This document shows positions 36,248 to 47,100 of a stretch of DNA of 64,000 nucleotides, piece by piece (the stretch's first letter is position 1; each line of letters starts with the position of its first letter). Source of the stretch: Vibrio aerogenes. GTDB lineage: Bacteria > Pseudomonadota > Gammaproteobacteria > Enterobacterales > Vibrionaceae. Under the pieces are notes generated by a model. The model had not been told where the DNA came from, did no database searches, and worked only from the letters and a program-made list of their open reading frames with translations. A program made the position numbers and the translations under genes. Location: the NCBI RefSeq assembly GCF_024346755.1, contig NZ_AP024861.1, positions 1,178,001 through 1,242,000 on the forward strand. Direction: 5' to 3'.

Positions 36248-38212
36248 ATGGATACAAAACAATATCACGTCCATTGGTGGGTTGCCGCAATGGGCATCGG
36301 TTTTTTACTGCCTGTCTCGGCAGCGGAGATGGTCAAAGCAGAAGACAGTGCGATATCTGAGCAGGCTTTGAACGCGCAGGCTCTGGCCCCGAAGGTCATG
36401 CGCCTTTCACCGGCAGAAACCGGCTTCACCGAAGTCAGTGCTGTAACCTTACCCAACGGGAAAAAGAAAGTCCGCTATCAGCAGACTTATCACGGCCTGC
36501 CTGTGTTTAATACCGCTGTGGTTGCCACCGCTCAGGACAACCGCAGGCGTGAAGTCTCTGGGATGATGGCCAAAGGGATTGCGGCAGATATTTCTTCTGT
36601 CAGACCCGCTGTGACACGTCAGGAGGCGTTGTCGGTTGCCCTGAATGATTATCAGCTCAGAAACGGGTATTTTTCAGCCCCGCATCCGCAGAGACAATCT
36701 GCGAAACTGATGGTCCGTCTGAATGAAAACGGACAGGCACAACTGGTGTATATGGTGGACTTTTTGGTAACCCGCGGGGAAACGAAACGTCCGTTTTATT
36801 TCATCGATGCGGATGCCGGTACGATACTGAAACACTGGGAAGGACTGACTCACATTGAGGCGAAAGGCAGCGGACCCGGCGGGAATGAGAAAACCGGGCG
36901 ATATGTGTATGGCGAGGATAAGTCTTCATTTGGGATTACCAAACAGGGGTCAACCTGTATGATGGAGACCAGCGAAGTAAAATCCGTCAACCTCAATGGT
37001 GCCTCTTCCGGGTCAGATGCATTCCGCTACAGCTGTGATGACAGCAGAAATTATAATGACTACAAGCAGATCAATGGTGGTTATTCTCCAATCAATGATG
37101 CTCAGTATTATGGCCAGAAGATTGTAGAAATGTATCGGGACTGGGTGAATACTTCGCCACTGTCCTTTAAGCTGGTGATGCGGGTTCATTACGGTCGCAA
37201 TTATGAGAATGCATTTTGGGATGGCCGGACCATGAACTTTGGCGATGGGGGCAGTTCGCTCTATCCGTTGGTGGATATCAACGTCAGTGCTCATGAGGTC
37301 AGTCACGGATTTACCGAGCAAAACTCCAATCTGGTGTACAGCGGACAGTCAGGTGGTATCAACGAAGCTTTTTCTGATATTGCCGGGGAGGCGATGGAGT
37401 ATTATATCCGCCATAAAGTCGACTGGTATATTGGCTCCGATATTATGAAATCAGGCAATGCCATGCGCTATTTCGATCAGCCGTCGCGGGATGGATATTC
37501 CATTGATAACGCATCTGACTATTATCAGGGACTGGATGTTCACTATTCCAGCGGTGTTTACAACCGGGCTTATTATCTTTTATCTAACCGATCCGGCTGG
37601 AACCCTCAGAAAGGTTTTCAGGCCTTTGCCGTGGCTAACCAGCTTTACTGGACGTCGGATGCTACCTATGAGTCAGCAGCCTGCGGGGTGACGAAAGCAG
37701 CGAAAGATCTGAATTATGCCACCAGCGATGTAGTTGCAGCCTTTAAGACGGTCGGAGTCGATGCTTCCTGTGATGGTCAATTCCCTGAGTCAGGCAGTGG
37801 TTCAACCGGGTCATCGGACAGCTCATCAGATTCATCACCGGACAGTTCGTCTGATTCTTCTTCGGATCACTCATCCGATGGTCCGGCGGACTCTTCCGGT
37901 GACACTGCTGGTGGACGGATGCTGACCCGTGGACAATCAGTGACAGATTTATTCGGGCCATTTTCTTCCCAGCTTTACTATGGATTCAAAGGGGATGGAT
38001 CAACCATGACAGTCAAAATTTCTGGTGGCACCGGCGATGCGGATCTGTATGTCAATGTGGATGAAGCACCCACACCACAATCGAATATCTGCAGTCCGCA
38101 GAAATCCGGCAATGAGGAGTCCTGCCAGATCAAGACAAATGCAGGGAAAACCTATTATATCATGATCTTCGGATACAAATATTATTCTGATTTAACGCTC
38201 AGTCTGGAATAG
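36248..38212 (+). CDS. Vibriolysin-like secreted M4 metalloprotease
   Basis: Secreted zinc endopeptidase of the thermolysin family, 654 residues. Signal peptide about 1-25, FTP/PepSY propeptide about 45-200, catalytic domain about 210-510 with zinc motif HEVSH (349-353), third ligand in GGINEAFSD (Glu373) and the active-site region SSGVYNRAYYLL. A Ser/Asp-rich linker (about 515-555) joins a C-terminal PPC domain (about 560-650: LYYGFKGDGSTMTVKI, DADLYVNVDEAP), normally removed during maturation. All catalytic residues are present. Related enzymes (vibriolysin, HapA) are quorum-controlled; nothing in the upstream DNA proves that here. Confidence 0.93.
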   Translation: MDTKQYHVHWWVAAMGIGFLLPVSAAEMVKAEDSAISEQALNAQALAPKVMRLSPAETGFTEVSAVTLPNGKKKVRYQQTYHGLPVFNTAVVATAQDNRRREVSGMMAKGIAADISSVRPAVTRQEALSVALNDYQLRNGYFSAPHPQRQSAKLMVRLNENGQAQLVYMVDFLVTRGETKRPFYFIDADAGTILKHWEGLTHIEAKGSGPGGNEKTGRYVYGEDKSSFGITKQGSTCMMETSEVKSVNLNGASSGSDAFRYSCDDSRNYNDYKQINGGYSPINDAQYYGQKIVEMYRDWVNTSPLSFKLVMRVHYGRNYENAFWDGRTMNFGDGGSSLYPLVDINVSAHEVSHGFTEQNSNLVYSGQSGGINEAFSDIAGEAMEYYIRHKVDWYIGSDIMKSGNAMRYFDQPSRDGYSIDNASDYYQGLDVHYSSGVYNRAYYLLSNRSGWNPQKGFQAFAVANQLYWTSDATYESAACGVTKAAKDLNYATSDVVAAFKTVGVDASCDGQFPESGSGSTGSSDSSSDSSPDSSSDSSSDHSSDGPADSSGDTAGGRMLTRGQSVTDLFGPFSSQLYYGFKGDGSTMTVKISGGTGDADLYVNVDEAPTPQSNICSPQKSGNEESCQIKTNAGKTYYIMIFGYKYYSDLTLSLE

Positions 38213-38246
38213 TCAATCCGTCATCTGATCCTGAATGGTTCATGAT

Positions 38247-38276
38247 AAAAGAAGGTGCTGCTCAGCGCCTTCTTTT
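38247..38276. terminator. Rho-independent terminator after the protease gene
   Basis: AAAAGAAGGTGCTG pairs with CAGCGCCTTCTTTT, a 14-bp stem with one wobble and a 2-nt loop. A/T-runs on both sides make it bidirectional. Confidence 0.85.
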
Positions 38277-38389
38277 GACTGATTTGATTTTAAAATGAAA
38301 TCGATTGCATTCAAGTTCCTGATGATGATTTTGTTTAAATCATTGAAAATAAATCTGAAAAAGAAATAATTGTATTCTGTTTTTTGTCG

Positions 38390-38440
38390 TATACAAGCAA
38401 GCAGGCCCCCCGGATTCCGGTGCGCCTGCTTGCTTGTATA
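38390..38440. repeat. Perfect 17-bp inverted repeat with 17-nt loop
   Basis: Arms TATACAAGCAAGCAGGC and GCCTGCTTGCTTGTATA around a GC-rich loop. It has no U-run on either side, so it is not a typical terminator. It lies about 65 bp upstream of the acetyltransferase start. Confidence 0.85.
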
Positions 38441-38504
38441 TTCATATAAATACATATTGTATGCATATGGACTGGATTTTTTATTATGGATGATAAAAAC
38501 AAAT

Positions 38505-39077
38505 ATGAGTATTTGTCTGATAAATGAGTCGATTCTTCTGAGAACGGCCTTTCCTTCTGAATATGAAGTCTTATATCAACTGATGACCCGGGATGAGTCC
38601 TGGACGAAATTTAACGGGCCGTATTTCGGTTATAGCCGTCCGTCGTTATCAAGCTTCAAAACCGGGACATTTCAGCGGCTTCTGCAGGGAGAAGATATGC
38701 TGTTGATTGAGGTACAGGGACAAGCTGTCGGAGCAGTCAGCTACTATTGGGAATGTGAGGTAACCCGTTGGCTGGAGGCCGGAATTGTGATTTATGACTC
38801 TGTGTACTGGAATCAGGGCATTGGTTGTAAAGCACTGGTGCCGTGGATTTCTTATCTGTTTGATACGCTTGAAATAGAGCGGGTCGGGCTGACAACATGG
38901 TCAGGCAATGTGCGGATGATGGCCTGTGCTGAAAGGCTGGGATTAAAGCAGGAAGCACGGCTGCGAAAAGTACGTTTCTATCAGGGGACTTACTACGATT
39001 CAGTGAAGTATGGTGTACTCAGAGAGGAGTGGGTAGCCTTGCATCCGCCGGAATCTTATCTGAAAGTGACGGCCTGA
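38505..39077 (+). CDS. GNAT-family N-acetyltransferase
   Basis: About 190 residues in the RimJ/RimL-like acetyltransferase pattern: an N-terminal strand (ICLINESILLRTAFPSEYE), a central part with VGAVSYYWE, WNQGIGCKALVPWISYLFDTLEIERVGLTTWSGNVRMMACAERLGL (acetyl-CoA binding and the usual NxRMMAxAERLGF end). Substrate unknown. The start is uncertain: 38505 gives the usual N-terminus, 38490 adds five residues and the frame is open back to 38370 through the inverted repeat. No clear ribosome-binding site is seen. Confidence 0.8.
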   Translation: MSICLINESILLRTAFPSEYEVLYQLMTRDESWTKFNGPYFGYSRPSLSSFKTGTFQRLLQGEDMLLIEVQGQAVGAVSYYWECEVTRWLEAGIVIYDSVYWNQGIGCKALVPWISYLFDTLEIERVGLTTWSGNVRMMACAERLGLKQEARLRKVRFYQGTYYDSVKYGVLREEWVALHPPESYLKVTA

Positions 39078-39105
39078 GATGTGGCATTGTGCTAAGTGTT
39101 AAGTG

Positions 39106-39140
39106 TTGAACGCTGAGCGCTGAGCGCTCAGCTGAGTCAA
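39106..39140. terminator. Hairpin between convergent genes
   Basis: TTGAACGCTGAGCGC and GCGCTCAGCTGAGTCAA can form a long imperfect stem with CTGAGCGC/GCGCTCAG at its core. It lies between the acetyltransferase and the minus-strand esterase and could end both transcripts. Confidence 0.45.
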
Positions 39141-39146
39141 CCTTCA

Positions 39147-40244
39147 CTATATTTTTTTCGCTTGCCCGGCGGGAGCGCTGATCAGGCGATCGAGCATTTT
39201 TTTGATTGCGACCATTTGAGGGGCACTTTTGAGGTAGTAATTCAATGGCGGTAAAAAGTTGGTACTGTAACCCCAGAAATCCCAGCAGCCTTTGGGATTA
39301 ACGGGGTTGGTTTTGCTGGCCCTGATTTGTGGAAAAAGCACAATGGTCTCATTGGTCTCTGCAATCTCCAGATAACCTGTTTCCCGGATATAAGTCGTCC
39401 CGATTTCACTGATGCCCTGTGTACAGCCGTGCAGGGCAATATGGACCCGGCATGGGTGGGAGCGACAACCTTTCGGGATGTAGACATAGCCATGCTTGTC
39501 CATGCTGGTCAGGGGATCACTGAAGAAAGCGGCCTGATTAAATTCAAGCAGTTCTCCGGCTGGCTGACTTGTGGCGGGCTGCACTTTGCCATAAATCTGT
39601 TGAAAAATCCGTTGTGCCAAAGGGAAACCTTTGCAGTAGTTGATATATGGGGGAGCTGTGTCTGAGCACTGACTGTCCGTCGGATCTGTCGTAATAAATG
39701 CGTGACCGGCGTTGACGTTGTGCTCATACAAGATGTGATCATCGCTGACACCCAGCTGATGATAGAACTCGACCGTTTTATCTGTGACACCGGTTAATAC
39801 GATCTTGTCGTTTTCTCCTGAAAAAATATACAGCCGGTCACTCTTCAGGTTCTCTACCGGGTCAATCTCTCCGCTTTGTGCTTTGAGTTTCGCCAGTTCA
39901 GCCAGATATCCGGCATCCGGGAAAAGAGTTTCAGAGCATTCTGTCTGGCTTTTTTTACAGGGATCCATGCAGGCAGAAACCGCATTGATTGCTGGTGGAA
40001 CTTCAGGATGACTGCCGGCACAGTTCCAGGGGCCGCCGGCGATGATCCCCGCACCAATTAAATCGTTTGAATAAGCAACATGAAATTGTGCGGCCATAAA
40101 TCCGCCGGAAGATAAGCCGGAAATTGCGCTTTGTTCCGGCAGGGCATTCAATGCTGGTAACTTTGTTTCATCTGCAGTGACTTTCGCAGAAAACAGCCAT
40201 GTCAGTGCCAGCACAAACGACACGGTCGTCAATGTATTTTTCAT
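39147..40244 (-). CDS. Secreted poly(3-hydroxybutyrate) depolymerase-like esterase
   Basis: Extracellular serine hydrolase, 365 residues. Signal peptide MKNTLTTVSFVLALTWLFSA, then the nucleophile motif SGLSSGGFMA (Ser45) very close to the mature N-terminus, and HIALHGCTQG near 270, giving the oxyanion His-Gly-Cys region of PHB depolymerases; GHAFITTD and ETNETIVLFPQ are also typical. The start at 40244 is fixed by GGGAGGT upstream; the frame extends to 40379 but without support. Substrate could be native PHB granules released from cells or other hydroxyalkanoates. Confidence 0.83.
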   Translation of the reverse strand: MKNTLTTVSFVLALTWLFSAKVTADETKLPALNALPEQSAISGLSSGGFMAAQFHVAYSNDLIGAGIIAGGPWNCAGSHPEVPPAINAVSACMDPCKKSQTECSETLFPDAGYLAELAKLKAQSGEIDPVENLKSDRLYIFSGENDKIVLTGVTDKTVEFYHQLGVSDDHILYEHNVNAGHAFITTDPTDSQCSDTAPPYINYCKGFPLAQRIFQQIYGKVQPATSQPAGELLEFNQAAFFSDPLTSMDKHGYVYIPKGCRSHPCRVHIALHGCTQGISEIGTTYIRETGYLEIAETNETIVLFPQIRASKTNPVNPKGCWDFWGYSTNFLPPLNYYLKSAPQMVAIKKMLDRLISAPAGQAKKI

Positions 40245-40672
40245 GGTCACCTCCCACGGATAAACATGCCCTGAGCCACTTGGATATAAAGCCATTTGGA
40301 TACAAATATACAAAACAACAAGCATATTAAAGAATAGGTACATAATTTTTGATACAGCAAAAATAAAATGAAATATCACCGATTGAACTCATAATGCTGA
40401 GGGCTTGTGAAACCTGCGGTATGAGATGATCTGCTTCATCTGCAGTAACCGGGAGCACCGGGTGACTTTCTGATTTTGCTGAATAAACGCGGAGTTGCCA
40501 TTCATTAGCTATATTTTGAGAGTCACTTCATTTTGTGGGTCTCTTCTGTTCGGGTGATCCGGAAATGGACGCATGCTTCATTTGCAATTTTACTGATAAG
40601 CACTGGTCTTGCTGATGTATGACACGCCGCACCGTCTTTGCTACCGGACCGGTTGAATGGATCCGATCTCTC
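40245..40672. other. Divergent promoter region
   Basis: About 430 bp between the esterase and the HD-GYP gene. It holds two partial copies of the dispersed repeat's 3' half (CACTTGGATATAAAG near 40277 and CATTTGGATACAAAT near 40292). I see no gene. Confidence 0.4.
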
Positions 40673-43600
40673 ATGTTTACAGACTCAATTTCCACCACAC
40701 TGACAATACAGCTTAAAAAGCTCAGGCATGCCATGTTCAGTATCAAAATGACGGTGATGTTCCTGTTTATCGTCTTATCGTTGCTGATCATTCTGGTGTC
40801 TGTATCGTTGCAGTATTATTTCAGTCAGCATCTGGCGAAAGAAACGGCCCGGATTCTTTTCAGCAATGCTGCAGAGCGGGTGAGTGAAAGAATTTATTCG
40901 CTTGATACCGAAAGCAGCGATCTGGTGCTGCTGCTCTCCCGCTATCCGGAAATTTCACAGAAAGATACAAAGGAAACATTGCGTCCCATCACCAGTGTCA
41001 TGATCCAGGCGATGGAACAGAAACCTTATTTGTATGCCATCTACATTGGCTATGAGGATGGTAATTTTTATGAGCTGATCAATTTAGACAGCAGTGACAA
41101 TCTGCGGGAGACGCTTCAGGCGAGGCCATCTGACCGCTGGCTGGTGGTGCATATTCATGAATCGCAAGCGGGACGGTTCCGGGATTTTATTTTTTTCGAC
41201 ACGCAGCTGAATCTGACGCATCAGCGTCGTGAATCCAGTAAGTATTTTGCCAATATCCGTCCCTGGTACAGGGATGCCATGTCCAGTGATACGATGATCA
41301 AAACCGACCCCTATATGTTTCATAACACCCAGTCACCAGGGACCACTTTCGCAAAACGGATACCCGGCAGTCAAAATGTGATTGCGGTTGATATTTCACT
41401 CGATACCCTGTCGGCCTATTTAAGGAAGAATAATCCGATCGCGCAGGGGCATACCTTTATATTTGACCAGAGCGGGAAAGTCTATGCGCATTCGTTTGCT
41501 GAAAATGTGTTCAGAGCAGCACCAGAGGTCACACCGATTCCCCTGATGGACAGTCAGAAACAGTTTATTGCTCAGGCCGGGACGATTCGTGTTTCTAATG
41601 AAGAAAACTGGCCCCCGTTTGACTTTTCTTACAGCGGCCATCCTCAGGGTTTTTCGGTGGATTTGATGAATTTGATTGCCGGCAAAATCGGGATGAAAAT
41701 CGAATATGTGAACGGGTATTCGTGGAATGAGCTGGTTGAATTGTTCAAACAGGGAAAGCTGGATGTGCTGCATAGTCTGTTTTATACCCCGGCACGGGAA
41801 AACTGGGGATTATTTTCAGTGCCTTATCTGAAGCTTTCTCCGGTGCTGGTGACCCGGACAGACCAGCTTCCGCTGGATCGTTTGTCACAGCTCGGACCGG
41901 GACAGGTGATTGCGATTCCGCGGGGATGGGCTTTTGCTGCGCTGGTCAAAGCTCATTATCCTGATGTCAAGGTTCTGGAAGTTAAAGACACGCTTGCAGC
42001 ATTAAGGGCGGTGCAGGACGGGCAGGCGACGGCAGCCTTCGATAATGATCGGGTTGTGCGGTATTTTATTGATCGTTATACGCTTACCGGGCTCCATCTG
42101 GAGCCTGATTTAAGCCCGCAAACGCAGCAACTGGACCAGCAGTTGCGTTTTCTGGTTCATGAGGATCAGACTGAGTTACAGCATTTACTCAATCTGGCGA
42201 TTCATTCACTGACGCCACAGGAACTGGAACAGATTGAAAACCGCTGGCTGGGTCATCATGCCTCTGCGAAGCTGCAAAGAGCGATCAGCTCAGGAGTTGT
42301 GCCTGATCCGGCTTTTATCCGTCTGGCAACAACCAGCAAAAAGCTCAATGCAATAGCGCATGATATGCAGATTGGTGATCGATCCTATACGATATTTGTT
42401 CACCGGATACAGTCTGATCAGGGTGCGGTCAGCTTTGTCGGGATGATGGTGCCCACAGCGGTGATGCTCCAGCCTTATATGGACAAAGTTTATTACTCCG
42501 TGGTGATTACTTTGGGGTTGCTGATGATTGTCACGCCGGTGCTTGTTTCATTTGCCAATATGATAGTGAAACCCGTGAATATGCTGGCAGAAGAAAATCA
42601 GAAAATTAAGCAGCGCAAGTTTAAAGCGGTGAAGCATGTCCCCAGTCATATCCGTGAGATCAATGACCTGTCTTTGTCTATCTTATCAATGGCTGACTCG
42701 ATTGAAGATTATCAGCGGAACCAGCAGGAACTGGTCGATGCCTTTATCGAATTAATCGCCCAGGCAATCGATGAGAAATCTCCTTATACCGGCGGGCATT
42801 GCGCGCGTGTCCCCGAGCTGGCCATCATGCTTGCCAAAGCGGCTGATCAGAGTGATTCACCGGCTTTCCGGCACTTTAATTTTGCCACTCAGGAGCAGTG
42901 GCGGGAGTTTCGGGTTGCAGCCTGGCTGCATGATTGCGGCAAAGTGACCACCCCTGAATATATTATCGACAAAGGCAGTAAACTGGAGACGATTTATAAC
43001 CGGATTCATGAAATCCGGATGCGCTTTGAAGTGCTGTGGCGGGATGCAGAAATTGAACACCTGCAGCGGATTGCCGCCGGACAGGCGCATGACGTTTCTG
43101 AAGCGATGTTATCTGCACGGCACCAGCAAATTCAGGATGATTTTGCGTTTATCGCACAATGTAATATCGGCTCGGATGATATGGGGGACGACGCGGTGCG
43201 CCGGATTCAGCAGATTTCACGCCAGGTATGGATGCGCCACCTGAATTCCCGGCTTGGTCTGTCACCGGAAGAAGTGAAGCAGTTTGCCGGTATTGATGAA
43301 AAGCCGCTTCCCACGGCTGAGTATCTTTTAGCAGACAAGCAGGAACATATCATTGCGTGGGAGGCGTCTCATCTGGAAAAGATTGGCGACGATATCCGGA
43401 TGGCGGTGCCTGAATATCAGGCTAATCTCGGTGAGATTTATAATCTGTGTATCCGTAAAGGCACATTAACCACTGAAGACCGTTTTCGCATCAATGAACA
43501 TATTATAGCGACCATTCATATGCTGGAGGCTTTGCCCCTGCCAGAGGAGCTGGCCCGGATTCCTGAAATTGCCGGCGGACACCATGAAAAACTGGATGGG

Positions 43601-43894
43601 ACCGGTTATCCGAAACGGTTGTCAGCCGGTGAATTATCCACTGAGGCCCGTATTCTGGCGATTGCGGATGTGTTTGAAGCCTTAACTGCCTCTGACCGGC
43701 CCTACAAAGAGATGAAAACCCTCAGTCAGGCGCTTGAGATCATGACGCAAATGGTGCAGGACCATCACCTTGACGCAGAGCTGTTTAAACTGTTTTTATC
43801 TGGCCGGGTGTATGCGGAATATGCGGCGCGTTTTCTGGATGAATCACAGATTGACGACGTCGATATTTATCAGTACCTCGGGGCAGTTGACTAG
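40673..43894 (+). CDS. HD-GYP-type phosphohydrolase with periplasmic binding-protein sensor
   Basis: About 1073 residues. Inner-membrane helix about 24-45, a Cache-like periplasmic region to about 290, then a fused SBP_bac_3 domain (about 300-520: GTIRVSNEENWPPFDFSYSG, GFSVDLMNLIAGKIGM, AFDNDRVVRYFIDRY), a second helix near 605-630 (VVITLGLLMIVTPVLVSF), a HAMP-like linker and an HD-GYP domain (about 690-1060) with TGGHCARVPELA, LHDCGKV (His753) and HHEKLDGTGYP (His970). Known HD-GYP proteins break down c-di-GMP. The gap between HDxGK and HHE is long (about 215 residues), larger than in classic HD-GYP. The start is uncertain: 40619 and 40733 (AGG 6 bp upstream) are alternatives. Confidence 0.85.
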   Translation: MFTDSISTTLTIQLKKLRHAMFSIKMTVMFLFIVLSLLIILVSVSLQYYFSQHLAKETARILFSNAAERVSERIYSLDTESSDLVLLLSRYPEISQKDTKETLRPITSVMIQAMEQKPYLYAIYIGYEDGNFYELINLDSSDNLRETLQARPSDRWLVVHIHESQAGRFRDFIFFDTQLNLTHQRRESSKYFANIRPWYRDAMSSDTMIKTDPYMFHNTQSPGTTFAKRIPGSQNVIAVDISLDTLSAYLRKNNPIAQGHTFIFDQSGKVYAHSFAENVFRAAPEVTPIPLMDSQKQFIAQAGTIRVSNEENWPPFDFSYSGHPQGFSVDLMNLIAGKIGMKIEYVNGYSWNELVELFKQGKLDVLHSLFYTPARENWGLFSVPYLKLSPVLVTRTDQLPLDRLSQLGPGQVIAIPRGWAFAALVKAHYPDVKVLEVKDTLAALRAVQDGQATAAFDNDRVVRYFIDRYTLTGLHLEPDLSPQTQQLDQQLRFLVHEDQTELQHLLNLAIHSLTPQELEQIENRWLGHHASAKLQRAISSGVVPDPAFIRLATTSKKLNAIAHDMQIGDRSYTIFVHRIQSDQGAVSFVGMMVPTAVMLQPYMDKVYYSVVITLGLLMIVTPVLVSFANMIVKPVNMLAEENQKIKQRKFKAVKHVPSHIREINDLSLSILSMADSIEDYQRNQQELVDAFIELIAQAIDEKSPYTGGHCARVPELAIMLAKAADQSDSPAFRHFNFATQEQWREFRVAAWLHDCGKVTTPEYIIDKGSKLETIYNRIHEIRMRFEVLWRDAEIEHLQRIAAGQAHDVSEAMLSARHQQIQDDFAFIAQCNIGSDDMGDDAVRRIQQISRQVWMRHLNSRLGLSPEEVKQFAGIDEKPLPTAEYLLADKQEHIIAWEASHLEKIGDDIRMAVPEYQANLGEIYNLCIRKGTLTTEDRFRINEHIIATIHMLEALPLPEELARIPEIAGGHHEKLDGTGYPKRLSAGELSTEARILAIADVFEALTASDRPYKEMKTLSQALEIMTQMVQDHHLDAELFKLFLSGRVYAEYAARFLDESQIDDVDIYQYLGAVD

Positions 43895-44158
43895 TTTTGA
43901 GTACGAATTTTGTTCAATCTAAAAGGTCAACAGCCTCAGGACTATCACTGATTCGTTTTCCGGATACGGGTAAAACAAGTGAAGTGACAAACTGGATAAT
44001 AAGGAAATAAAGACTAGAGTAATATTATAATAACCTGCATCTGAAGGTGGATTGAATCTGTCGCTTCTCAGGCTGTTCTGAGGTGCCTGTTTTTGTGTCG
44101 GTGGGCCGTAAATCATCCTGAGAAGTCTGTGGCCGGAATCGCCATCAAAGGATTTTAT

Positions 44159-47100
44159 ATGTGTCAAAAGTATCTGTCTGGTTGGCTTCAGACAATTACA
44201 CAGTATGCTTTGTTTTTGGTCGCCTTACTGATGCTTTCTGCGCTGTCAGACACAGCAGCAGCACCCTCTGATGAAATTCGTATCAGCCAGCTGACCGCCA
44301 CGAACGGTTTGCCATCGAATGTGGTTCATGACGGGTTGCAGGACAGCCGGGGTTTTATCTGGATTTCAGGGGCTTCAGGATTAATCCGCTACAGTCCGCA
44401 TGAAATCAGAGTCTTCTCCCGCGATCCGGATGATAAGCACAGCCTGATCAGTAACAGTATTAATGTCATTTTTGAAGATTCTCAGGGAAACCTCTGGGTT
44501 GGTACCAAAAGCGGGCTGGCCCGTTTTGACCGTGATTCGGAGACATTTGAAAATTTTACCCACCATCCGGCTCAACCGGCCTCTCTTTCTGACAATCATA
44601 TTCGCGCTGTTTATGAAGACCATTCGGGGGTGATCTGGATTGGTAGTGAAGGCGGACTGGATCGCCTGGTGCCTGCCGGAAATAAAACGTGGCGGATCGA
44701 AAGAACGGACTATTTTCCTGCCCGGCCCCAAATCACGATCAATGCAATTGTTCAGGATCGGACGATGCGCTACTGGCTGGGAACCGATCATGGGCTGTAC
44801 TGCTGGAATCCAAAGACGGAACAGTTACGGCATTTTATGCATGAGCCGGACGAAGCGGATTCCCTGAGTGATAACTATGTTCAGGTGCTTGAATATACCG
44901 CTTCCGGTCAGTTATGGATTGGCACACTGAATGGCGGGCTGAATCTGCTGGAAGAAGGGAAGGAAACCTTTGTGCATTTTCGTCATGACCCCGGCGACCC
45001 GGACAGCCTGAGGAGCAATGATGTCCGGGATATCACCGGGGACAAACAGGGCTGGATATGGGTTGCAACAACCGGTGGTGTGAACCGGATACATGACGGA
45101 CAGATAACCCGGTATCTGTTCCGGCCGGGGCAGATTTTTCATGGTGCACATGATATTCACAGTACGGAGATTGCTTTTGTGACCAGCCTTTGGCAAGACA
45201 GCCACGGACGGATATGGTTTGGAACGCTGGGTGCCGGGATTTATATCCGGGATCCGAATTTAAAATTGTTTGACAATTATCTCTATGGTCATGATGGGTA
45301 TGGTCTGTCAGCCCGGCATATCCGTGGGATGGCTGAAGATGCGTCCGGTCATATCTGGTTTGGCACTCACGCAGATGGTTTATATCAGTTCGATCCGATG
45401 ATGGAGAAGCTGACCGTTTATCAATCCGTGGACTCACGTGATGACAGTCTGTCCACGAACCGGGTTGCTGCTGTCATTGAGGGTGATCAAGGGGTGATGT
45501 GGATTGGGACCGGCGGTGGCGGGCTCAATAAATATGACCCGAAAACCCGGCGTTTTAAACACTATGTTTATTCAGCTGATGAGTCCGGGAAGCCAGATGC
45601 GGCTGATGGTCTGCCGCATAATTTTATTCCCTGGCTGGTGAAAGATGATGAGGGTCTTTTATGGCTGGCTCACTTTGGTGGCGGGTTGACCCGGTTTGAT
45701 CCGCAAACGGAAAAGTTCACCAACTACCGGCATGATCCCAACGACCGGAAATCAATTGGTTTTGACATTCTGACGAGTGTGACGCCACTGCACAACGGGG
45801 AAATCTGGGTCGGAACTTATGGGAAGGGGATTAGTGTGTTAGACCCGCAAACAAAGCAGTTCCGGCATTACCGGCATCACCCCGGAGAGCCGGGTTCTCT
45901 CTCTGATGATACGGTGCGTCATATCTTTGAAGACAGCCGGGGCCGGATTTGGGTGACGACGAATCTCGGATTGAATCAGTATTTTCCCGATCAGGATATC
46001 TTCAGGACATACACGACGAAAAATGGTTTCCCGGATAATAATCTGCTGGCTGTGGTGGAAGATAATCAGGGATTGCTCTGGATCAGCAGCCCGAAAGCAT
46101 TGACCCGGTTTAATCCGGATACCGAAGCGGTCAGAGTTTACTCTCAGGCTGATGGGTTGGGGGTGAACTCCTTTTTTTTCTATGCCTTTGGCCGGACGCG
46201 GGACGGACGGCTGATGTTTGGCGGGGATAACGGTTTTTCCATGTTTGATCCCATGCAGATTAAGGACAACCTGAACCCGCCGGATGTTGTCTTAACCCGG
46301 CTGGAGATTTTTCATCGTCCGGCAGAGATAGGCCCGGATAAACCACTGACGCGAAGTATTACTGAAACCCGCTCTCTGGTCCTGCCACATGATCAAAACA
46401 GTCTCAGTATTCATTTTGCCGGGCTGAATTATACGGTGCCGTCCAAAAATCTTTATCTGCATAAGCTGGAAGGGGTGGATAAGCACTGGGTGAAAACCGG
46501 CAGTGACAGACCATTCGCTGTTTATAACAACCTTGCGCCGGGTCAATACACTTTCCTTGTCCGGGCGGCCAATAACGATGGTATCTGGAGTAATCAGGTG
46601 GTGAGATTGCAACTGAAGATTATGCCGCCCTGGTGGCAGACATGGTGGTTTGGACTCTTGCTCCTGATGATGGCCGTTTTTTTGCTCAGGACGATTGTGT
46701 TGTGGCGTATCCGGCTGATTGCGCAGCAGAACCGGTATCTGGAATCTCAGGTGAAGTTCAGAACTGAAGCGCTGGAAGTCAGTGAAGCCCGGTTCAGGGG
46801 ATTGTCCGAAGCGACTTTTGAAGGAATTTTTATTCATGAGCAGCTCAAAATTCTGGAAGTCAATCAGTATGCCTGTGATTTATTTGGATATGAGCGGGAA
46901 GAATTACTTGGTCAGTCAAGCCGGATGCTGCTGGCGGATGAAACTTTTGAAACCGTCAGGAATAACGTCCTTCAGGGCGTTGAATGCTCTTATGAGGCGC
47001 TGGGCAGACGTAAAGATGGTTCAGTATTTCCGCTGGAAATTCATGCGAAACAGATTCCGTTCCGAAATGATTTTGTCCGGGTTGCAGCTGTCAGGGATAT

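Noticed and set aside
38390..38440. attC-type integron site
   Set aside because: The arms lack the conserved core-site ends (GTTRRRY and RYYYAAC) and no integrase or cassette is nearby.
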